A program made the position numbers and the translations under genes. From positions 263,787 through 327,786 of the forward strand of contig ML976658.1 in NCBI GenBank assembly GCA_010015655.1: a DNA stretch of 64,000 nt. Reading direction: 5' to 3'. The notes beneath the pieces were generated by a model. It made no database searches and was not told the DNA's origin. It saw only the letters and a program-made list of their open reading frames with translations. Positions 36,015 to 47,900 of the stretch are shown piece by piece (position 1 is the stretch's first letter; every line of letters starts with the position of its first letter). The DNA comes from Bimuria novae-zelandiae CBS 107.79 (taxonomy: Eukaryota > Ascomycota > Dothideomycetes > Pleosporales > Didymosphaeriaceae).

Positions 36015-36568
36015 CACGAGAAGGAATCAGGGACGATCGGAGGAGAGCCAGATAAAAACTTGTTAAGAAGAGAATCTATTGGTGGATTAAGAAGAGGATT
36101 GTTAGCCTGTGACCAGCCCGGATCAGCGAGAAAATTGTCTTGGAACGGAGCATCCGCACTCAAGCTCTCCGCCTCTTGCATCTTATCTTAGGCATCTAGC
36201 AATTTCTTATCCTAACGCGCAAATAACTTCTTACGACTCTTTGCTTCCGCTAGTTCTAGACGAAGACAAGCGGTCTCCGCTTTAGAACGAAGAAGAGCTA
36301 GTCGCTTCTTACGCTCCTTATCTTCTACCTTCTCCCACTCCTCTTCAGGAACAAACAATTCACACTCGCTCCTTACAGCGATGCAACCAGCACAACGACT
36401 AGACGCAGTATCTACGAAACAACAAATGTTTAGCTTTTTATAGCGACTATAACAAAAAGGCATCTCTTTACTACTCCCTTCAACACGGCGAATGCGATTA
36501 CGTCGCTCTTAGGTCAAAGTCTTCTTGCGAGGCGCGCGCGCTTTGCGGGGCTTAGGATCCTTAGGCAT
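35972..36568 (-). pseudogene. Antisense accessory ORF of the Gypsy element, about 198 codons with RIP stops
   Basis: On the minus strand, from ATG 36568, the frame reads MPKDPKPRKARAPRKKT, continues through a TAA at about 36510, MPFCYSRYKKLNICCFVD, a Cys cluster (CCxxDxxxxxCxxCxxxxxxC), a Glu/Lys/Arg-rich helical segment, then a TAG and TAA, and ends at 35972. All interruptions are the CAA/CAG-to-TAA/TAG type in this frame, so the antisense frame was a real coding frame before RIP. It overlaps the end of the sense chromodomain by about 40 bp. Similar small basic, Cys-containing proteins occur in many fungal genomes, but I know of no assigned function. It may be transcribed from the 3' LTR region in the opposite direction. 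Confidence 0.7.
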
Positions 36569-36699
36569 GGTCAGGAAGGCACTAAGGCCAGAACGCGAAA
36601 ACAGCGACTCACGCAGGTATTTATATGCGACGACCGTATCTGCAGCCAGGGGGCGCGGAACGAGGATACCAAGGACGCTATCTGGAAGAGGGGAGGTGA

Positions 36700-37134
36700 T
36701 GTTAGAATCTAAACATGTATGGGACACGGAGGACCAACGGGCCTTTAGTGGGGGGTGACACTCGGCGGGGTTGCGCAACCGAGGTCACGTAATGTACCAT
36801 CCAGCCAAGGCCGTGCCAGCCATGGATGGCAGTACCAGCCATGGATGGCAGCGCCAGCCATGGATGGCAGCAAGACCTTAGATGGTACAGAAATCCTTAT
36901 GTATATAGGAACGCGAGAATGATCTCTCATACTCGTGTTTAACCTGTTTATTAATCTATCGTTTAGATTTAACTTAGGCTTTCGTCGATTTGATTGTGAC
37001 TCCTACGCCCTCTCGATACCGACAACCCTATTAACCAGCTCACGCAGTCAATACCCCTTCCTTGCCTAACAAGTACTCTTGCCCGAGAACCAACCCTAAC
37101 TACTTACGGACTAGCTACCCGTAGGGACTTAACA
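36700..37134 (+). repeat. 3' LTR of Gypsy element, 435 bp
   Basis: Same length as the left LTR. The three CCATGGATGGCAG units are identical here. Followed by AGTAG (37135-37139). Confidence 0.95.
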
Positions 37135-37139
37135 AGTAG

Positions 37140-38047
37140 CTTAATTATTAACTAGTAGCTTAAAGCGCTATAGTTCTTAGTTAATAATAAATTAATTAGT
37201 AGTAGTTAACGTACTAGTTAGCGTACTAGTTAGTTTACTAATAATAAAATAAGATTAAATAACGTAGGTAGTAGTAGTAGTAGTATTGATTAACGTCCAG
37301 GAACATAATGTTCTAGCCTCCCATGGGGCATGGGGACGTGCTAAGCTATATTTACAGAAAGCATTTCGTGCCTGCCGGCTGGCTACCATCAGAGTAGCCT
37401 TGTTGTACATAGCCCATCCTCCCTTTAATAGGTCTACCTGCTACTACAGGCACCTAGATACCTATAGTAGCCGGCCCTCATCTGTGAGGGTGTTGTTGTT
37501 CTGCCCCTCTCTCCCTCGCCCTTGTAGCTCTACTCCCGTACTGTCTTCCTCCCCCTACCTCGTACGAAGTAGGACCTCGTACGAGTTAGCAAGCTGCCTT
37601 GTACCTTGAGTAAAAACCTCGTAGGGGAAAACCTCAAGCTTGAACAAGTAGTAGTAGTCGCCTGAGCGGTACTTAGTTTGGGTGAAAGGTTTTAACCAAG
37701 TCTTGGCAGAGCGAAAACTCTGCATCTTGGCTTTGGTCTCTTTATCGCAACAGCGCCAGCTTTTTGCGGATAAAGAACGTGATTCTAGTAATCAGCTTGT
37801 TCAGGCGAACAATTTCATACTACAGGAACCCCCCACACGGTCGTGTGGGTGGAATCACGATTTTGGTGTTCCTGTAAATAACGTAGGTAGTAGCGTAAAA
37901 CGTAGTTATATACTTAGCTTTTATTATAAACTCAGCTATACAGCCTTATCGCTTAGATAACTAGGCAATAGTAGAGTGATTAACTTTTATTATATAGCTA
38001 AAAAAAATTCTATATTATTAAGATCTAAACTAAAGAATGCGTCTATA
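37140..38047. other. Spacer between Gypsy and gag-only LTR element
   Basis: AT-rich edges surround a GC-normal core (37290-37870). A 19-bp direct repeat TAAATAACGTAGGTAGTAG lies at 37256-37274 and 37875-37893. The core starts CAGGAACA (37298) and ends with its inverse TGTTCCTG (37874). A stem-loop CCCACACGGTCGTGTGGG lies at about 37829-37846. Two TCGTACGA motifs sit at 37560 and 37577. No coding sequence is supported, though ORFs of about 100 codons exist. Confidence 0.45.
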
Positions 38048-38213
38048 TGTCACGGTACCTCTAGTATCCGCAACACCTTAGCTACGCTATTATTAAAGTA
38101 CTAGCGCTAGTCCGTGTACCCCTACACATTCTATCTATAGCCTCTATTTATATAGCCTTGTCTACCTGTATTCCTGCTCCTTAGCTATCCTCTTATATTA
38201 CACCTAAGTATAT

Positions 38214-38599
38214 TGTATCGGCGCAGGTCACTCAAAGGATCGATGTTGGCGTATCTCCTAGCAGAGGCATGTGGGAGTGCGTGTATAAGAATGTAGCCTC
38301 GAATGAATTAAGTGCCTATAGGCCTGGTACGAAAGGATACGGAAAAGGTACTGAACTACAAAAGCCCCAAGCTCCTCTAAATACACCTCTTCCCAGAGGG
38401 CTAGCTAGCACATAACTGCCATAGGTTGACCGTCGGTCTGATGGATCCGAAATAGGTCCGAATCGGATTCGTAGTTCCCCATCGGTCTGATAGATCCGAA
38501 ATTGGTCCGATACGGATGAGTGTCGGTTTTCGGATGATCTCGAATCCTGTCTTGACTGGCCAAGGGTTCTCGTGTCGACGAGCGATTGTTCCTGTTACA
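38214..38599. mobile_element. Nested solo LTR, 386 bp, in the left LTR of the gag-only element
   Basis: Begins TGTATCGGCGCAGG and ends CCTGTTACA. TATAT flanks it on both sides (38209-38213 and 38600-38604). The inserted sequence is GC-normal, while its host LTR is RIP-altered, so it is younger. The excision arithmetic restores a 232-bp LTR exactly. Confidence 0.85.
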
Positions 38600-38969
38600 T
38601 ATATACATAATAGTCTAGTTAATTAAGCCCTCTAAGTTCCTAATCTAGCGACCTATAGCCTTTTATAATATTAGGATAGCTTACCTCGCTAGCCTTAGTA
38701 ATAGTAGCTAGCTAGTCGCTATAGACATCTAACTAGGGGGTCGTTGCTAAGGATCTAAATTAGAAATTTTTTTTTTTTTTTTTACTATGTCCACCTCTAA
38801 TTAGTCCTTTTTTTGCTTATTTAGTAACTATAATAGGAGCTCTAAAACTTTTATTTTAATATTTAGTTACTTTAGTCTAAGTTACTATATCGCGCGCTAA
38901 CGTATACCGTCTTAAACTTACTTATTAACTTAGCCTATATCTTGCTTGCTTGCTTGCGCCTACTAGATC

Positions 38970-39800
38970 TGCCTTACTTTAATAAAAAGCCTTATACCCT
39001 ACGTACTTAGTTACTATTAATTAGGGCTAAGTTATATATAGATAAACTTAAAGGTGCTAATGCCTTTAAGTATATATAGAATAGACTTAAGTAACCTTAA
39101 CAGGCATCTGTCCTACACCTCCGTTAGGTAGTAGAAGAAGAAGATACTTATTAGGATCTAGAGAATATTTTCTTGTTTTTCTAGCGTCTATACTATAACC
39201 CTAAAGAATAATAAGGAACTATTTAAAGGTTTACCTTTATTTATTAAAAAGATAAGAAGTCTCTAATTACCTATCTAGCCTAATTTAAACGCCTTATGTA
39301 TAAGGCAAAAGCTATATTATAGCTAGACTTATTCTATACCATAATTTTTTATTAAAGAGTCCGCTAAGCTCTCTACTAGTTATTTAAAGAGTCTATGAAC
39401 TTCTTATTTAGCTAGTTATATAACGCGTATATTAAACACGCATAGAGTCTCGATCGCCGCACTTATTACCTGTACTAGAAGCTAGCATAGAACTAGAAGC
39501 CAGCCTAGAAGCCAGCTTAGAGACTGAAGCTTATAGATATTAATTATCTATAAATATTAGCACTAGACATATCCTATTTATTACTATTACCTACTTTATT
39601 AGCTTTATTTAGTAAGATCTGTTAGCATAGGGAGAAGTACGATTAGTATTTCTATTATAAAACTAGTAATTACTAGATTAATATCTATCCTATTAAGCTA
39701 CTTTAATTATAATTATTATTTCTTACCCTTGCTCTTGCTCTGTCTTAGTAACCCTATATAAAGTTAACTACCTATAGTAGCTACTTTAATACTATATAAG
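38970..39800 (+). pseudogene. gag-like remnant of the gag-only LTR element
   Basis: The forward frame reads a capsid-type segment with stops at CAG/CAA positions: ITYLAxFKRLMYKAKAI (about 39260-39320), SLDRRTYYLY, then a Gln/Pro-rich stretch of repeated KPAx units and LIDINYL near 39530-39550. The LDI-N motif before a nucleocapsid region is familiar from fungal Gypsy and Copia gag. No zinc knuckle could be read with confidence. No polymerase follows before the right LTR, so the element had only gag or lost pol. Confidence 0.5.
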
Positions 39801-39830
39801 CAGCGATAGTCCACTTCTAAAAAGGGGTAC

Positions 39831-40062
39831 TATTATAGTACCTCTAGTATCTATAACACCTTAGCTATACTATTACTAAAGCACTAGCGCTAGCTTATAC
39901 ACCCTAATATATTTTATTTATAGCCTTTATTTATATAGCCTTATCTGCCTGTATTCCTGCTCCTTACCTATCCTCTTGTATTACACCTGAGTATGTACAC
40001 AGTAGCCTAGTTAATCAAGCTCTCTGAGCTCCTGATTTACCGACCTATAGCCTCTCGTGATA
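39831..40062 (+). repeat. 3' LTR of the gag-only element, 232 bp
   Basis: Aligned by eye with 38048-38213 plus 38605-38670. Shared blocks include GTACCTCTAGTATC and CTGTATTCCTGCTCCTTA. Differences are nearly all transitions. Preceded by a purine-rich AAAAAGGGG. Confidence 0.85.
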
Positions 40063-40067
40063 CTATA

Positions 40068-40649
40068 TATATCGTAACTATAGTATTTGTATTTACTAAA
40101 AGTCTTTTCAGTAGCGAGACTATTTTAATAGTATAACTATTAATTATATTATACATATAGTAAAACAACTAGTTTACAAGCTAAATTTACTATTTAAATA
40201 AATAAGTATTCTAAGAGCCGAGTATACTAATTACACAGTAGGATGACAAAAAAAGTGTACTGTTAAAAGTAGTATATTGTAAAAGTCTATAACTTAGTCA
40301 GTTCTTAGTTTATTGTTAAGGATGAAATATAGCTTAAAAGAGAAAATATAGGATAGTAAATCTAAAGACCTAGTATTTGCTTAGTAAGCAAGAAAAAACT
40401 GTATTAATTTTGTAATTTAAAAGTTTAATTTTACTCTCTATATAACTACTTATAACTTTTTGATTAACGTTTAAAATAACTTTTATTAAATATATGATAG
40501 AATTTAGTATTTTTTCTCTATATATACCAGTTGTTACTATTTATTTATTACTTAAATATTTCCTTATTTAATAAAAAATTTACAAAGCATAAAATTTGAC
40601 TTTTTTAATAATAAAATAGTATTATTACTAAACTAGTACTTAGTATGCC
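40068..40649. other. AT-rich spacer, no feature recognised
   Basis: Low-GC sequence between two LTR elements. It may contain the other end of the Tc1-like element split by the 40650-48378 Gypsy, but no inverted repeat matching 49690 was found. Confidence 0.35.
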
Positions 40650-40810
40650 TGTAAGGGACTGGGTGCTCAAGGAGATAAAGGTGCTAGAAGAATACCTATA
40701 AATTTAATTAAAAGTCTAAAGTTAAGCTTTAGACGTCGAACTTATATATCTAGGGTTCGCATAACTAAAGGTTAAGAATCTAAGGCAATAACTAGGCGTA
40801 GCCTATTATA
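40650..40810 (-). repeat. 3' LTR of the old Gypsy (161 bp)
   Basis: Plus-strand sequence begins TGTAAGGGACTGGG and ends CTATTATA. It matches 48217-48378 by transitions over most of its length. Confidence 0.65.
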
Positions 40811-41939
40811 TACCTCTCTTTCTTCTATTAGGGATAAAGAAAAATCTCCGCGTCTTATCTTACTATATAGCTTTATAATTATTTTATTATTTACTTATAA
40901 TTCTCTTACTATTATAAACCTTTTACTAGTTTTATTCTCGCGTGTATAATTTTATATTCTTACTATAAGTAGTTATTATAGCGGTGTATTCGCGCTAGTG
41001 CGTTTGCTTATTATGATATATACAAAATTACTTCTCGCCTAGCTTTTAAATTTTACTTTTTTATACTTTTTGTCCGTACGCAGTACGGGCAGCTACCTAA
41101 TGCGATGTCTTAAGACAGGTGATAATGGTTATGTAATACCGCACAGGCAAAGGCACCGGCCACAGGCATGGTGCGCGAACATTAATCCTTATAACCCTCT
41201 TTCCCCCGTACGTAGACAAGACAGACAAGACTTGAATACCAGACCCTTTTCTCACCCGTATCATCGTACAACTATCTAGCCCTATCATATCGCGATATGC
41301 TTGGCTTAGTATAGCCCATTCAACACTTTTTATATATCTTAACTTTGTGCACTATAACGTTTTGCTTTTAGCCTAGTTTTTTTTTACTTTATAATATAAT
41401 TTCATTCTTTATTTTAATAAGATAGCTAGCCTTTTACGTAATACTTACGCGGCGAAGATTTTTAAACGTCAAATATATACTAATAATTTTAATAATAAAA
41501 TAAAGGAAGCCATATCCCTATAATAATTACTTAGTTACTAACTTAAAAAGGCTTAGCTTTTAAAAATAAAACTATTATTTTTAACGCTAGCGTAATCCTC
41601 CTTAGCTAGCTTATTAAGAAGTTTAGTCTTTCTAAAGCTTGCGAAGTAAGTTCTAAATTTTCTTTTATACTTTTTTTTCTTTTTTTACTTTTTAACTTAG
41701 CTTCTTACTCTTCTAACCTCCTTTTTAGTTCTTTATTAGCCTAGGTGTACGTACTTACTAATTTACTAAGCTTAGCTTTTAAAGTTTAATCTTACTACGC
41801 GCGATAATTAAGCGCTAGTATATTAACTATATTACTTATAAACGTGTCTATTAGTAGGTGCTAGTAGGCAAGATAGTGTCCAGTAAGGAAGTGCTATACT
41901 TATAAGCTTATTAGCTATACTAGACAAGTATGCTTTAGT

Positions 41940-42960
41940 CTAACTTATTCTAAATAACTTTAAGGTATGCTCTACTAATCTCTTCCCCTATCTAGATTTA
42001 GCCTGCCCTTAAAGAAGTTAGCCACGAAGAGTTTACTAATATTATAATTATTAGTATAGGCTATCTTATAAATAAGATTTTAAAAAGTAGCCAGAAGTAA
42101 AAGATCTTTTTTATTAACTTTAACGTATTCTAATCTGCTTATAAGGTTATTATTATTAATTACTATACCTCCTTTAAGAGCAAGACTACTATTACTTTAG
42201 GCCCTATTACTACTTTTTTTAAGACTATTTATCTCTTAAAGCGCATCGCTATCGCGGTTAAAAAAGCTTTTAATTTTTTTTAAGTTTATACTACTAACTG
42301 TAAGGCATTTTATTAAGAGTATAAGAACTTTTTTATAAGTTTCTTTTAAATATTAAAACTATCTTTTAAGTTTAATATTGTATAGCTTTTTAGCAAGTTT
42401 ATAATAGAAGATAAAGGTATTATAATAGATAGTTTCTAAGTAATAGATAATATCCTCGCGGGAGCTAATATACCTATTTTAGCCTATTAGGGCTTACATT
42501 ACTAGCTTTAGACTATTATAATTAAGGAGTGCCTAAGTAAGGTGGATAATAGCTTCTTTAACCTTAGTAGTATATTAGATAGCAGAGAGGATAACCTAGA
42601 AATTATTAAGAAAGATTTTACTATTTCTTAGAAGTTAAAGATACCCTCTTTATCTAGTTCCTCTCTCTTTCTTATTTTTAGTTTACTTCTAAGGCTCCCT
42701 TGTTTCGTAAGGGTTATCTCTTATTATTATAAGGACTATTTAGTTTCCTTATTATCCTCAGTAGTTTTAAGAGTTTTTAAGTTACTTTTTTAGAATTTCT
42801 TCTTAACTTTCTTCTTTAAGTAGATATAATTACTTACACCTCCTTTTAGCCTAATTCTTAGTCCTGCCTAATATTTAACTTTATCCCTTAGTAGTATTAC
42901 TTTTATCCTTATCTTAAATATCTTTACCTAACAAGATTTCTTAGCTTAACGAGGCAAACA
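41940..42960 (+). pseudogene. Antisense accessory ORF remnant in the old Gypsy (plus strand)
   Basis: Opposite to the element's own genes, one plus-strand frame is readable from about 41940 to 42960 with TAG/TAA as its only stops. Examples: ALKEVSHEEFTNIII (42008 on), LGPITTFFKTIYLLKRIAIA (about 42205-42265), LAGANIPILAY (about 42457-42490), SILDSREDNLEIIKKDF (about 42568-42615). It lies downstream of the integrase and before the 3' LTR, the same place as the antisense ORF in the 30336 element, although the sequences are not evidently related. No domain was recognised. Adjacent minus-strand sequence at 41830-41580 also looks coding (ANKELKRRLEE, coiled-coil-like). Confidence 0.5.
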
Positions 42961-42999
42961 TCTTAGAGCCTCCTTTAGTCCTTAATAAAAGCTAATTTA

Positions 43000-45900
43000 G
43001 GGGATATCGCAGTGGAATCCTGTTAAAAAAAATTTATTATAATTTTAATATAGCTTAGTAAAGGTTCTTACGAGGTTCTTAAGTTCTTTAGGAGTAGTTT
43101 TTTTACTATACTAAATATTTTACTCTCTTACCTCTATAGGACTAACGTTTTTTATATATATTAATTATACTATACTCTTCTTCTCTCTCTTTTATTATAA
43201 TTACTTTAGACTAAGCGTTATTAGTAATTTAGCTAGGGAGAAGGTTTTATAAGGCTAATTTAAACTTATTTATGTAAAACCTTAGGTGCATGTTTAGTAG
43301 GATATCGAGTTCTATAATATAAAAGTTTATTACTTTCCTTATAGTAAACTTTTCTTACTTCTAGTTAAGCTTATTACTTAGACACTGGTTTTATAGGTAG
43401 TCCTTATACTTTAGCTATACTATATTTTCTTTTTTTAAGATTAAAGCGTTTTTACGTTAACAGGTTGCCAGGCGCTCTTATTCTTATTTAGCTATTATTA
43501 TTTTTGTCTAGGTAAAGTTAAAATCTTTTTTAAGCTTTTTTATTATTACCTTCGCAGATTTTTTTAAAATTAGTTCTAAGTTCTAAGGCTAATCTATATA
43601 TCTTAAAGTTCTTAACTAGGTTAATATTCTAACTATAAGATAAAAACAATAGGCTAACTCTAATTAATATAGCTTTTCGTCCTTCAACAGCTATTTAAGC
43701 TATAGGAAGCTACTTTATCTAATTATCCTATTACTAGTTATAATATGCCTAAAGGTAGGCTTTAAGGATAGAGTTTATTTATTCTATTTACTTATCCATC
43801 TTTAGGTACTTCATTATAGATAGTCTTTAGTTAATGCCTACTTATTTATAGAGCGTAGTCTAAAATTTGCTTACGAACTATCCCCCGCGGTCTAATATAA
43901 TAAAGGAGGGAAAGAAGTAGTTTACTACTTAATGTTAAAAGAACGCTATCGTAACTATAAGTATATTAAAGTTTAGGAAACTAATAAACTTAAGGTCCTT
44001 ACTAAGTCTATATATATTTATTATAATATTCGTGCAGCTATCGCTCTTAGGTAAAGTAATAATAAAGTCTATTATAATATCCTTCTATCCTTGTTTAAGT
44101 AGTACTAAGGGCTTTAGCAGGCCCTATTTTACTTCTTTTTATAGTTTAGTTTTTTTATAGATATTATAGTTCTTAATATACTAGCTTACTTAGTCAGATA
44201 TTCTTAGGAAAAAGTAGTCTTAAGTAAAAATCTTATAGATATTTTTTTTAAGTATTTTAAAGTTAAGGAACTATAGGGGACTACTATTAGCTTTATTTAT
44301 AAAAGTTTTAATATTAGTACTTATTATTTTAACCTATAGTATAAGTACCCTTAGTTATCTACATTATATTCTAAGATACTAATAGATAAATTCTACTTAG
44401 GTTTGAACTTCTTAAGCCTGTTCTTAATATAGACTTTTATTTTATTATATATACTATCTTTATCGTGTTTTGCCTCTTATTATATAGTATTAAAGTCTAG
44501 TTTACGTCGTTGGGCAGGGTTATCGACTCCTTAGAGGGTTAATATAAGTAGTTTAAAACGTGTTAGGTAAGCGAGCACTAGGTTCTTATCTATTTTAGTA
44601 TAATTAAGTTCTTTTATAGTAGTAGGTGTTTAAGGAATAAATAACTTTAGGCTATTTTTTTATTAGTTTTTTTAAAAAATTATAAAGTGCCTTAATTTTA
44701 ATTTATTATTTTTATTACCCTTTAGTAGGTTTTAGTCTATTTAAGAAAGGGCGTTTACCTTAGAGTTTACTAACCCTAGTTTATATATAAATTTTATATT
44801 AATATAGCTAAGTATGTCTGCCTATTAAACGTATTGTTTATATAACCTTTATTTAGTAGCAAAATACGTAAGGTTTTTATAATTATTATAGACTGTAAGG
44901 GGCTTTACTACTTAATATATATAGTTTTATTTATTTAAGTATTTAATAACTGCGAGTATCTCTTTATTATAGATAGTATAGTTATATTCAATTAGGCTAT
45001 TCTTTGCTAAAAGGTAAGCTATTAGACGTAGAATCCTATTATTATTATACTAAGAGAAGTATCACCTTATTAACTAGCTAGAAACGTTTACTTCTTGTAC
45101 TAATTTTTATTTAAGGTTAAAGTAGGCTACCGCGGAATCTATATAGAATGCTATTTTTAAAAAGTTAAATATATGCTATTACTCTTATCCTTAGATAAAT
45201 TCTACCCCTTTACTAACAAGCTTTATTAGAGGGCTTACTACACTAAAAAAGCCTTATATAAATCTCTAATAGACGTTCGCGAAGCCGATAAAGCTCTCGA
45301 CTTTTTTTTCTAAATTATTTAGACTTTATCTAGATCTATGCTTACCCCCTTATTAACTGCTATAATAAATTTAAGGTATTTAGTCTTTTTAGCGTAGAAT
45401 TTAAATTGTTTAATATTTAAATATAATTCTATAGTTTTTAACTTCTAAATTATGGTATATACTTTCGCTTCATGGTCTTTTTAGCTACTACTAGAGAAGA
45501 TAAGAACGTTATCTATATACGCTAAGTAGTAGTTATTAAGGTACTTTTTTAGCACCTAATTAATATACCGCTAAAATATACTTAGCTTGTTAGCTAGACT
45601 AAAAAGATCTACTAGCTACTTATAAAGACTAAATTAGGTTTTAAACGCTATTTTCTATTTCTCGCCTTTTACTATCTAAAGCTTATAAAAGGCTTAAATT
45701 ACGTTAAGTCTACTAAACTATTTAGCCTTGATAAGGAGCTAAAGGGTCTTACTAATTAATAGTAAAAAGTACTAATCCTTCTTTAAAATAGCATTTAAAG
45801 CTTAATAATTAATATAAAAGTATAGTCTTTTACTAGCTTTCTTAGTAAATAATATTAAAGTAGTAGCGCTGGGCTTACTTACTTAAATAAAGTTTTTATT

Positions 45901-47900
45901 TAAGTATTTAGTAAGCTCTTTCTAAAGAACAAGCAACTTTTTACAAGATATATTAAATAAAGGGCTCCAGAGGATTTCTAGGGTCTTACTATCTTTTTCT
46001 ATAAGAGGGATAGAAAGATTTACTCTAGGTCTATAGTACGGGGGGAGCTTATTAGCTTATTTCTTATAAAAGATACGCTATAAGCCTTTAAAAGCTTTAG
46101 GTAGTAGCTTTTGTAAGTTTACTTTTAGCTTACGGGTTAACGACTTTTATATATCCTTTATTAATATAAAAAACACCTTAGCTCTATTCTTAGCTATTAA
46201 TTATGCTAATTTAGGGCTATAAAGGCTATAACTAATACTTCTTAAGGCTTTATTAAGTTTTTTCACATTTTTAGTTATAAATGCAAGTGCCTAAACTTTT
46301 AATTTAAATTAATTTCTTTAGTAAGGCTAGTTTAACCTTATTTTTTTTAGGTTAGGAAAAGGATTAGATCGTGTAACTTATTATTAGGTAAGACATATAA
46401 CTATATTAGTTTTATACAGCTATTAATATTTATTTTTAGTTAGACTACTTTGCGTATAAAGAGTTGCATGTCTCTAATACTAATAATTTTTTATAAATAG
46501 GATAGATTCTCCACTGTTGGTAGGCATTTATTATAAAAAATTACAATATAAATCTAAATGTTAGATAACCTAAATTATTTATTGTTAATATAAATATAAT
46601 ATTATTAATAAGCGAGTATACTATTACTAGTATTAACTCCAGCTATAGCTTTTAAAAGTTGTTAAGATTTTATCTTTTACTCTTTTCCTACTTTTACCTT
46701 TTAGTGGCGGCTATTACTAGAAGAATCTAGTTTTCTAAATTAATAAAAGCTATATTAAACTATTTATTACATTTTTTTTAAGTAATAGGTATGGTAGCGC
46801 GAACTTGTACTAGCTTAATTATAAGTAAAAATTTATACTACTTTACGCAGTGTCCTATATTTTTATAATAAAATTAGGAATTATTCTTCTTACAGGTTTC
46901 TATTATCTCGCGCGATATATACACGACTTATTTTGAGGTATTACTAGATCTATATCCTATAGCTCTATTTACTACTTAGTGTCTTTTATTTTAGCTTTAT
47001 TAGCTAGACATCCTTCTAAAGTTAGCTTAAGTAGGTTTTTAATTTATCTTGTCTAGCGTCCCGCTCTTAGCAGAAAACGTTAACAGCTATAATTTATTTT
47101 AAAAGAATTTTTTTTAACCTTATTAACTCTTTTTTAAATCTTTTATAGATCCTAATTGTTACTTATATTTACTATAACTATTTAGTCCCGTAAGTTATTA
47201 CGAAGGCTCTAAAAATCTTTTTTTTTTTTAAAATCTCTTCATTATACTCCTTATCTTCTACAGTGTAGTTATCTAAGTTAAAATTATAATACTTATAGTT
47301 TCCTTATTATAATATAAGTAAATAGTTACGAGCGATTTCTTTGGCTAGGTAGTTATAAAAGTTATTGTCTAATAATTTCTAAAGGTTAGCTTTAGTGCGT
47401 TTTAGATAGTACTTTAAGTACGTAATTTCTCCTATCGCTGCACGTTCTGTTAATTAACTAATAATATATGTACATATATTTTTAAAGGTAGTCACTATCC
47501 TCTAAGAGCTCATATTATATTATTATCTTAAAGTAGTAGTAATTCTGTTATTCGCTATTAAAGTAAGCTAAATTAAGGATTTTAGAATAGTAGTTTCTTT
47601 CTTAGTTTAAGATAAGCACTATTATTAATCTTTTTAGTAGTTCTATTTATTAGTCTACTTCTAATAGCTAATTTATACCTCTTGTTTTTTAAAAAATATT
47701 ATTATGTTATTAGGGGTTCTTAGCGCTTACTTACTATCTTTTTTAATTAGTCCTTTTACTTCTTATAGTAGAGTCTAAAAGGTATTCGAAAGGTTAATAA
47801 GTACTTTAACCTTACTTAGAAATTACTATATTTTATTCTCGTTAACTTCTAATACCTAGAGTTTAGTTATAAATAAGTAGACTATTTTTTTTCTTTTTAA
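43000..47900 (-). pseudogene. gag-pol remnant of the old Gypsy (minus strand)
   Basis: Frame fragments on the minus strand give RT (YIDNVLIFSS near 45500, with D to N in the second Asp of the active site, a G-to-A change) and integrase (GGxFVSKFxTTLYK and the GINxRLS block near 43900-43840, then the HPxTDGQTER block degraded to LKMDKxIExIN). Protease, RNase H and gag positions can only be inferred from order. No open frame longer than about 50 codons remains. Assignment to Gypsy rests on the RT-before-integrase order and integrase motif similarity to the element at 30336. Confidence 0.65.

Larger units (their letters stand above)
30336..37134 (+). mobile_element. Full-length Ty3/Gypsy (chromovirus-type) LTR retrotransposon, 6799 bp
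   Basis: Two 435-bp LTRs (30336-30770 and 36700-37134), both starting TGTTAG and ending ACTTAACA, flank gag and pol in the order gag, protease, RT, RNase H, integrase, chromodomain. The 5-bp AGTAG duplication is intact. A polypurine tract (GGAAGAGGGGAGGTGA, 36684-36699) precedes the right LTR. pol lies in the -1 frame relative to gag. Stops are nearly all TAG/TAA, a RIP pattern, and no active element is expected. An antisense ORF lies between the chromodomain and the right LTR. Confidence 0.95.
38048..40062 (+). mobile_element. Non-autonomous (gag-only) LTR retrotransposon with CTATA target duplication
   Basis: LTR 1 (38048-38670, interrupted) starts TGTCACGG and LTR 2 (39831-40062, 232 bp) starts TATTATAG; the difference is four transitions. 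CTATA occurs at 38043-38047 and 40063-40067. Once the nested solo LTR and its 5-bp duplication are removed, LTR 1 is also 232 bp. The interior (38671-39830, about 1160 bp) carries only gag-like sequence and no RT, RNase H or integrase, so the element would depend on another element's enzymes. Confidence 0.85.

Noticed and set aside
37298..37874. hAT insertion with CAGGAACA termini
   Set aside because: The 8 bp on the two sides (TTAACGTC and TAAATAAC) do not match, so a hAT call is not supported; kept only as an observation.
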